Assembly: GCA_025996865.1 (NCBI GenBank)
Contig: BNTV01000122.1
Location: 1-13,780 of the forward strand
Reading direction: 5' to 3'
Length of the DNA stretch: 13,780 nt
Origin: Bacteroidia bacterium
GTDB lineage: Bacteria; Bacteroidota; Bacteroidia; Bacteroidales; Azobacteroidaceae
Both the position numbers and the translations under genes were made by a program. This document shows, piece by piece, positions 7,746-13,780 of this stretch; the stretch's first letter is position 1; every line of letters starts with the position of its first letter. A model generated the notes under the pieces. It did not search any database. It saw nothing but the letters and a program-made list of their open reading frames with translations, and was not told where the DNA came from.

Positions 7746-9047
7746 TTATTTCACTTTAAACTGTTGTTTTACAATCTCCAGATACTTCGTTCCATATCCA
7801 CTCCCGTAGGCAGGATCGGTCGGTTCGATAGAGGTGGCATATCTCCAGTCATTAAACGAATCGATAAATACGATCCGGTTTTTACCGAGGTTGCGCTTGG
7901 CTACGTTACAGATGGTAATGAAAGTCTCCGGATCGTGTCGTACGATCGGTAAGTTGTAATTACCTCCCGATTGCACCCAACGGTCGTAAGCCGGGAATAC
8001 CGATGGAATGAAATCTTCCTGCCACGTATCCCACAAGAAATTTTTGTTATAATTCCAATTCTGATCAATAAACTGCGGATACATAGTCGTGCGCGCTGAG
8101 TTTGTATTATTATACATGCCTCCTTCGTTCTTAGTCGTAACGGCATCTACGCGTCCTTCGCCAAAGGTGTATTGGAATCGGGGTGAGGGCGTCCATGCGT
8201 CTTGTTGGGCTACAATATATACATCTTTACCGGATGCGGTTTTCACATGGCTGCGCATTCCATCATAGAAAGCTCTCGTGTCTAATGCGTAGAAATTGTG
8301 CGGCGTTCCTCCGAATACGACCATCGGTTTGCCGTTTACCGTAAAATAGTTCTCGTCGGCAAAATAATCGGAAACTCTTCGCATATATTCGTAAAAGCGT
8401 TGTACGCGGCTCGTAACAACCCCCTCGATGGTAGTAGCGGCAATATTTTCAATCGGGGTTGTCTGATTCAGCGACCCTGTGAAATTGCCTGAATTCACCA
8501 TAACGACATACTTCAATCCTTTCAGGTCAACACGTGTGCCGGTTGTTTGGCCGGGCGGCAGTCCGTCCGATCCGAGTTTTCCGGTAAATATATCATAGAA
8601 CTTAGCATCATTCACATTCAGGTTGTTGGGGTATAAAGCATTTGCATTTTCCCCCAATAGCGGCAAGATGATAAAATCAATACCTGCTTCAAGCGCCCAA
8701 TCCACATATTGTTGGAACGTCGCCACCATGGCTTTGCAGACTTCCGTCTGCGTGTAGTTAAAATTGCCGTGTTTCCAGTTTCCGGCTACCGGTTGCAGTC
8801 CGGGACTGTACTGTTGGGCTGCCGGATCAAACTGCGTACTCGTTAACCTGCCCCAGATAGCGTCGGACTGTCCGCCCGAACCATTATTGAGGAGGTAAAC
8901 GCCCACTACGCAATTTTCTTTCACAGGAACATCGGGAATTTCGTAATTCAGGAAGTGATCATCTATCGTCGGACCATCATCCTCAGTACACGAAACAAAC
9001 ATTGCCACAGAGACAATTAACATACTTATTATTTTATATCGTTTCAT
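7746..9047 (-). CDS. GH99/GH71-like surface lipoprotein, probably glycan-binding
   Basis: This protein has 433 residues from the preferred ATG at 9047. The upstream in-frame ATG at 9077 would add MKSHKLYNNN, which spoils a clean signal peptide. MKRYKIISMLIVSVAMFVSC is a lipoprotein signal with Cys20, followed by TEDDG, an acidic stretch of the kind that directs Bacteroidota lipoproteins to the cell surface. A TIM-barrel-like region shows VDWALEAGIDFIILP (about 115-129), YFTVNGKPMVVFGG (about 234-247) and the C-terminal SFNDWRYATSIEPT (about 397-410). The last matches the GH99 motif FNEWHEGTQIE, where the two Glu residues are catalytic; here they are Asp400 and Tyr403. The gene is the first after SusD, 53 bases downstream, where surface glycan-binding proteins normally lie. 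I infer that it binds glycan at the surface, possibly without cleaving it. A divergent active enzyme remains possible. The fold call is moderate because the N-terminal half is far from known GH99 proteins. Confidence 0.72.
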   Translation of the reverse strand: MKRYKIISMLIVSVAMFVSCTEDDGPTIDDHFLNYEIPDVPVKENCVVGVYLLNNGSGGQSDAIWGRLTSTQFDPAAQQYSPGLQPVAGNWKHGNFNYTQTEVCKAMVATFQQYVDWALEAGIDFIILPLLGENANALYPNNLNVNDAKFYDIFTGKLGSDGLPPGQTTGTRVDLKGLKYVVMVNSGNFTGSLNQTTPIENIAATTIEGVVTSRVQRFYEYMRRVSDYFADENYFTVNGKPMVVFGGTPHNFYALDTRAFYDGMRSHVKTASGKDVYIVAQQDAWTPSPRFQYTFGEGRVDAVTTKNEGGMYNNTNSARTTMYPQFIDQNWNYNKNFLWDTWQEDFIPSVFPAYDRWVQSGGNYNLPIVRHDPETFITICNVAKRNLGKNRIVFIDSFNDWRYATSIEPTDPAYGSGYGTKYLEIVKQQFKVK

Positions 9048-9100
9048 ATTATTGTTATATAATTTATGTGATTTCATTCTGTTTTGATTCTACTTTCCGA

Positions 9101-11074
9101 TCAAGGGCGAGGACCTATGATTTCTTCGATGGAATACCTCAAGTATATTCTCAATCCGGTTGTGTCCGTAATCTGCGGAAATTCTTGTTGAGCTATTTTA
9201 ATCATATCCTCTTCCGTCTTTCCATACCGGTTTTGCAATGCATGTTGGTTGTAAATGACCACTCTACCTGTCCATTTTGCTTCTGCATCCGCCAATCCGG
9301 GATTGACTTTGGCGAATTGCAGATGCGTCCACATATTGTCTCCCCACCGGCTCGAAGGATCGCCTTTCGGACTGGCGCTTTGCAGCAATTGAATCGCCTT
9401 GTAGTATTCGGTGCCATTTGTCGTCTGCTCGTTCACCGGGAATATGTAGCGTTCGGGGATAAAATCAAATCTACCGTTGCTACCTTCAGTACTCTGTGAA
9501 CCCGAGTAGAAAAATGGCGGAAAATTCATGATGCGCGTGCGCCGTTCGGTCGTCCATTGGGATAATCCATTGAAGTATTCGGCAATCCAGCGTTGCTTGA
9601 TAATCTGTTCCAACGGACTGTCTGCTCCATTGATGTCGGCATACCAGATCTGCATATAATCGGCCAGTCCTTTTCCGTTTGTACCCCATTTTATACCGTC
9701 GCGCGCCATGTATGTCGCCAGTTCGGCTCCGGATATTTCATATTCACCGAAAGAAGCTGCAATACCGTCTTCATAATATTGTTGAACCGACTTGCTTCCT
9801 ACTCCGTATTTGAGTTTAGCTTCGGCTTTCAGGAAACAGGCGGTTGCCCAATTCATGAAGACCACTTTTGCATTTTTTTTCAAGAAGGAGAGGTTTACGT
9901 AAGCCCAACCTTGTTTTGCCAATCCGCCGTAAGGATTCGGGTATTTTTGCGTACCTTGCGCTCCCTGTCCCCAAAGGCTGTTCGGATCGTAAGCGATGTC
10001 CCATCCTTGCGGGATTCTTCCCGGTTCGGGTGCAGGCGCATAGGGAACCGTGTGGTAGGCAACCACATTCAAAGTAGTGTCCAATCCGGAATAATCGGAT
10101 TTGCGAACAATGTTGATGGTGTCGTGAACGATCAACCGGTAAGTATAGTCCGGTTTAGCTGCGTATTTATCCAAACGGGGATCGTAATAGGACTGCAAGT
10201 AGGTGAACATATATTGTCCGAGACGCGGATAGGTGCTTTCACTCAAATTCTGATCCGTGAGGTTTTTCAGGAAGCGGTTGTAGTAATAAGACACGTCGTA
10301 GGAATCATCGTTTCCCCATGACGGCTGTACCATCTCGGAAGTAGAGGAAATAATCCAGTCCTCATGAGCCATAGCTTCCCTCGCATGTTGCTCCGACAAT
10401 GCCCGGTCAATATTTTCAATCCGCAAAGCAATATCTAACCGCAACGTATTGGCAAATTTCCTCCATTTTTCAATGTTCGGATAACCCGTTCCTCCAAAAA
10501 CCGGATCGGGATTGAGAAAATCGATGGTGTTGTTGGGCTTGACGGGATTGAATCCTTCACTTGCCGTCTTCAACAAATCAAGTATCTGTATGTACACATC
10601 CTTTTCGGTGTCGTATTTATATTCCAATTTGGAAGGAGAGGTCATCATGGCGTCGGACATCGGCGTCGGCCCCCAGCAGGCTACAATCATCGAATAGACA
10701 AATGCTTTCCATGTCTTGATAATCATCAGCCGGTTTTTGAGATCCGGATTCCCTTCGTATGCGGTTTCCAATTGCAAGAGATCTCTCAATACATCTACGT
10801 AGAACTGCGAACTGTAACTGTTGACATCACTTTCGCCATACGTCGGTTCGGCATAACCTACCGAAACGCCTCTTCCGTAGTTCAGTAACCGTGGGTAATT
10901 CATAGCTCCCCAAAGATTCATCGTGCGATAAACGGTACCGGGAAAAACCAACTGGATACTGGTGCTATACAACTTATCCTGATTCTTGTTGATATTGTCA
11001 AAGTTGTCGATACAACCTACCCACATTATGCCAGCAATAAGGATGGCAGCTATTGCATATATTATTTTTTTCAT
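9101..11074 (-). CDS. SusD/RagB-family outer-membrane nutrient-binding lipoprotein (SusD-like_2 type)
   Basis: This 657-residue surface lipoprotein acts as the lid of the SusC transporter and captures oligosaccharides for import. The lipoprotein signal ends in IMWVGC (Cys21). The mature start CIDNFDNINKNQD matches the common FDxINxNP opening of SusD-like_2 proteins. Helical TPR-like regions include LMIIKTWKAFVYSMIVACWGPTP (split near 116-138), IEKWRKFANTLRLDIALRI (201-219) and FMNWATACFLKAEAKL (406-421). The QRWIAEYFNG segment (494-503) and the RYIFPVNEQTTN segment (542-553) are typical of the C-terminal half. The usual family end falls near DNMWTHLQF (579-587). About 70 extra residues follow, so the protein is longer than the usual 500-580. 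There is also a long loop rich in Gly, Pro, Tyr and Trp at about 340-395, a candidate ligand site. The gene follows SusC by 25 bases, the standard tandem arrangement. Confidence 0.95.
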   Translation of the reverse strand: MKKIIYAIAAILIAGIMWVGCIDNFDNINKNQDKLYSTSIQLVFPGTVYRTMNLWGAMNYPRLLNYGRGVSVGYAEPTYGESDVNSYSSQFYVDVLRDLLQLETAYEGNPDLKNRLMIIKTWKAFVYSMIVACWGPTPMSDAMMTSPSKLEYKYDTEKDVYIQILDLLKTASEGFNPVKPNNTIDFLNPDPVFGGTGYPNIEKWRKFANTLRLDIALRIENIDRALSEQHAREAMAHEDWIISSTSEMVQPSWGNDDSYDVSYYYNRFLKNLTDQNLSESTYPRLGQYMFTYLQSYYDPRLDKYAAKPDYTYRLIVHDTINIVRKSDYSGLDTTLNVVAYHTVPYAPAPEPGRIPQGWDIAYDPNSLWGQGAQGTQKYPNPYGGLAKQGWAYVNLSFLKKNAKVVFMNWATACFLKAEAKLKYGVGSKSVQQYYEDGIAASFGEYEISGAELATYMARDGIKWGTNGKGLADYMQIWYADINGADSPLEQIIKQRWIAEYFNGLSQWTTERRTRIMNFPPFFYSGSQSTEGSNGRFDFIPERYIFPVNEQTTNGTEYYKAIQLLQSASPKGDPSSRWGDNMWTHLQFAKVNPGLADAEAKWTGRVVIYNQHALQNRYGKTEEDMIKIAQQEFPQITDTTGLRIYLRYSIEEIIGPRP

Positions 11075-11099
11075 TTTATTTACTTATTATTATTTTCCG

Positions 11100-13780
11100 T
11101 TAAAATGACACTTTAAAATCGAATCCGTAGTTTGCCGAAGGCAATGAAAAACCGTTTTCAATACCCTGTCCGTTTCCTGTATTCGTCGTAGCTTCAGGAT
11201 CAAGTCCTCTCGGTGTATTCTGAAACAATGTATAGAGATTACGTCCCACCGCAGAGATGCGAGCCGAAGAAAACGGCGTTTTTCTTAGAAAATTTTTCGG
11301 CACATTGTAACCGAGGCTGACTGTCCTGAGTTTAATGTAAGAGGCGTCATATAAATACCGTCTGGCGCTTTTCAATACGTCATCGGAATAGTAGTTGGTC
11401 GGTTTTACACTTGCCAGACATTCCTGACCTGCCAAACCGGGTACCGACTCATCATAGACCCGTTTTTCATACATATAAGCGCCTTTTTTACGCTCCATAT
11501 CTGCATAGCCGACAGCATTGGTATTTGCATTGTTTGTACGGTTGGGTTCCAGAAAACCTCTTCGTTCCGTATCGTTTTCTCCCAAGACTGCATCACTGAA
11601 AAGATATTCGTCCCGCCCGAACAAAGACGCCACTGTTTGTCCATACCGGGCGCCCTGATAGGCTGAATACGACCAAAGTTGTCCTCCATGTTTGAAATCA
11701 AGCAGGAAACTGAAATCAAAATCCTTGTAACGGAATGTGTTGCTGAGACCGGCGAGCCAATCGGGCGATACTTTGCCGAACTTTGCACTTTTCGCATCGG
11801 ACAGCGGACGTCCGCTTGCATCACAAAGAATGGCTCCCTCCTCGTTGCGTTTATAGTCAACGCCATACATGATTCCGTAAGGTTGTCCGACCTCTGCAAA
11901 GACTTCAACGCTTGTTCCATTCCAGTTTGCCAAGCGGAAACGGTCAACGCCTTCCATCAATGACACGACTTCGGATGTGTTTTTCGACCAATTGGCTTGA
12001 ATGCTCCACTCAAATTTCTTTATCCGAATGGGAATAACCTTCGCGCTCAGTTCGTAGCCTTTGTTCGCTATTTCGCCCCGATTATATGCTTTCCTGTTGT
12101 ATCCCGACATGACGGAAAGGTCGGCTTGCACAATCTGATTCCTGGTTGCTTTCTCGTAGTAGGTGAAATCAATGTACAGGCGGTCTTTGAAAAAGCGCAA
12201 ATCAGCGCCAAATTCGGTCGATACCGTACTCTCCGGTTTCAAAGCGCTATTTTTACTATTGTTTTCGCCGGTGTACCAAGGCATTGATCCGAGATACAGT
12301 CCTCCGTAGTTATAACCGTTGAGCAACATGTCAAATTGGGTGTCGTTTCCGGTTTGAGCGTATGATGCGCGAAGCTTGGCAAAGGTAATGATGTCCTTGG
12401 GTAATTTAAATGCATCGCTCACCACCAAACTAAGTCCTCCCGAATAGTAGAAATACGAATAGGGATTCGGTAACGCGGAAGACCAGTCGTTTCTCGCCGT
12501 AGCATCTACATAGAGAAAGTTGTTGAAACCCACATTGCCTTGGGCAAAAAGTCCGATTTTTTCCTTGTCTTGACGAGCCTCATTGGTCTTTAGTGTAGAT
12601 CCATTATTCGCCAAACTTTTCACGTCGGGCTGCAACATCGTTTCTACCGAACTTGAGAGTCGTGCGTTCTTGACTCTATAATTACTACTTCCGGCATTGA
12701 TGCCGACGCTGAATTTTTTGATTTTTTTATTAAAACTCACCAGGGCATCAAACGTATTACCGACCGACTGATATTGATTGACTTTATAAGTGCCGTCTTT
12801 ATCCCACGGGCTATAGAAGTTGGTGAAGTCCCATCCCTTGGATTGTTGGATGTCCGTACCGGCGCGTAAGCGCAATTTAAGATCCTTGGTGATGGTGAAG
12901 TTCAACGTCATGTTACTCCTTAACCAGTCCTTGTCATCTGCATTCGACAATTCGTTCAATAACCAGTAAGGATTATTAAATCCGTTCATTGTTCTTGGCG
13001 TTCCATCTTCATATTTATAGTCTTTCAACTCTTCATAGGAGGCATCACGCGGTAAATTTAAAACGGCAACCAATGGGTTTCGGTCTGATCCGTTGCGTAA
13101 ACCCCGGTTATCCACATTGTCCTTCACATAATTTGCGTCGATGTCTGCCGATAAAAACTTGGCTATTTTGACGGATGTCCGCAAGTTGAAGGAGTTGCGT
13201 TTCAACTTGTTAAAGTTCTTCAGAATATCGTCGGAACTCACATTGGTATAGGAGAAACGCACCGTTATTCCATCAGTCACTTTATCAAACGAAAAGCTGT
13301 TGGTTAATTGCATTCCCTGTTGATACATATTGGTAATGGTTTCCGGACTGGGCGAATAGGTTTTTACTCTGCCATCCCTGCCAATCACGTCAAATCCCAA
13401 CATGGGAAAACCAAAACTTTGTTGACCGTAACCTTGAGTTAAATTGGGCAGGTACAAAGGAAGTTCCGGATTAAAACCATTTTGTCCTTGAAAATTGAAT
13501 TGTCCATTAAGCGTATTCGCTCCGGCGCCATAGACATTTTGAAAGATGGGGAATTGACTTAAGTAGCTGAATTGCGTATTCAGGCTATAAGAGATTCCCA
13601 TTCCGGTTTTTTGTTTTGCCTTTTTCGACGTAATCAGAATAACGCCATTGGCAGCATCCGATCCGTAAAGCGCCGAAGCGTTCGCCCCTTTCAGAACCTC
13701 GATACTTTCGATATCATCGGGGTTGATTGCCGAGGCTGCATTTCCGTAGTCAAGGTCACCGTTGTCCCCCATTGTATTCA
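11100..13780 (-). CDS. SusC/RagA-family TonB-linked outer-membrane transporter (5'-truncated by window edge)
   Basis: This is the outer-membrane channel that imports glycan fragments using TonB energy, in complex with the adjacent SusD. The frame is open to the right edge. The Met encoded at 13772 is internal, because the codons upstream (Asn-Thr) are open and the downstream sequence lies mid-plug. The missing N-terminus should hold the signal peptide, a carboxypeptidase-regulatory-like domain and the TonB box. The visible part starts in the plug with AINPDDIESIEVLKG, ASALYGSDAANGVILITSKK, the SusC hallmark. A large beta-barrel of about 800 residues follows, rich in alternating aromatic strands. 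The protein ends in FDFKVSF, with the C-terminal Phe recognised by the barrel assembly machinery. It is the most upstream visible gene of the operon, so the promoter and any regulator lie outside the window to the right. Confidence 0.95.
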   Translation of the reverse strand, partial: NTMGDNGDLDYGNAASAINPDDIESIEVLKGANASALYGSDAANGVILITSKKAKQKTGMGISYSLNTQFSYLSQFPIFQNVYGAGANTLNGQFNFQGQNGFNPELPLYLPNLTQGYGQQSFGFPMLGFDVIGRDGRVKTYSPSPETITNMYQQGMQLTNSFSFDKVTDGITVRFSYTNVSSDDILKNFNKLKRNSFNLRTSVKIAKFLSADIDANYVKDNVDNRGLRNGSDRNPLVAVLNLPRDASYEELKDYKYEDGTPRTMNGFNNPYWLLNELSNADDKDWLRSNMTLNFTITKDLKLRLRAGTDIQQSKGWDFTNFYSPWDKDGTYKVNQYQSVGNTFDALVSFNKKIKKFSVGINAGSSNYRVKNARLSSSVETMLQPDVKSLANNGSTLKTNEARQDKEKIGLFAQGNVGFNNFLYVDATARNDWSSALPNPYSYFYYSGGLSLVVSDAFKLPKDIITFAKLRASYAQTGNDTQFDMLLNGYNYGGLYLGSMPWYTGENNSKNSALKPESTVSTEFGADLRFFKDRLYIDFTYYEKATRNQIVQADLSVMSGYNRKAYNRGEIANKGYELSAKVIPIRIKKFEWSIQANWSKNTSEVVSLMEGVDRFRLANWNGTSVEVFAEVGQPYGIMYGVDYKRNEEGAILCDASGRPLSDAKSAKFGKVSPDWLAGLSNTFRYKDFDFSFLLDFKHGGQLWSYSAYQGARYGQTVASLFGRDEYLFSDAVLGENDTERRGFLEPNRTNNANTNAVGYADMERKKGAYMYEKRVYDESVPGLAGQECLASVKPTNYYSDDVLKSARRYLYDASYIKLRTVSLGYNVPKNFLRKTPFSSARISAVGRNLYTLFQNTPRGLDPEATTNTGNGQGIENGFSLPSANYGFDFKVSF

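Noticed and set aside
9593..10321. A 242-codon plus-strand open frame opposite SusD.
   Set aside because: It is antisense to a clear SusD coding region and its product has no family features.
11405..11947. A 180-codon minus-strand frame inside SusC.
   Set aside because: It overlaps the SusC barrel in another frame and reads as low-quality protein, while the SusC frame is continuous and ends in a proper C-terminal Phe.
13770..13772. Met codon as the start of SusC.
   Set aside because: It lies within the plug domain, codons upstream are open, and a SusC protein starting here would lack its signal peptide, regulatory domain and TonB box. The gene is cut by the edge instead.

Overview
The window looks like part of a Bacteroidota (probably Bacteroidales) chromosome and holds one polysaccharide utilization locus (PUL), all on the minus strand and read from right to left. 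The lineage call rests on a SusC/SusD pair, lipoprotein signals with a C-terminal Cys, A-rich leaders with no Shine-Dalgarno sequence, moderate GC content, and a REP-like element built around CCCCTAAAGGGG. I could not pin down a genus.

In order of transcription: (1) SusC-type TonB-dependent transporter, N-terminus cut off by the right edge (13780-11100); (2) SusD-type surface lipoprotein, longer than usual (11074-9101); (3) a surface lipoprotein with a GH99/GH71-like fold signature whose catalytic glutamates appear to be replaced (9047-7746); (4) a 154-base gap holding a 106-base inverted-repeat REP-like element; (5) GH92 alpha-mannosidase lipoprotein (7591-5330); (6) SGNH/sialate-O-acetylesterase-like carbohydrate esterase with an altered His motif (5306-3843); (7) GH3 beta-glycosidase with a PA14 insertion (3821-1269); (8) a secreted protein with nine Asp-rich calcium-loop-like motifs, cut by the left edge (1261-1). 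Apart from the 154-base gap, intergenic distances are only 7 to 53 bases, so this reads as one operon. No promoter, regulator or end of the operon lies inside the window.

Inferred working model: SusC/SusD and the GH99-like lipoprotein capture a mannose-containing glycan at the surface and import it. The esterase removes acyl groups, GH92 trims alpha-mannosyl residues, and GH3 removes beta-linked glucosyl or xylosyl-type residues. The likely substrate class is an acylated, alpha-mannose-bearing heteroglycan such as a hemicellulose side chain, a fungal or plant glycoprotein glycan, or an exopolysaccharide. The exact substrate cannot be read from the sequence.

The most notable points are the possibly non-catalytic GH99-like protein in the usual position of a surface glycan-binding protein, the uncharacterised Asp-rich repeat protein at the left edge, the REP-like doublet sitting between the uptake genes and the enzyme genes, and the esterase with Phe in place of the expected Asp in its DIHP motif. 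There is no gene-free stretch longer than 300 bases.
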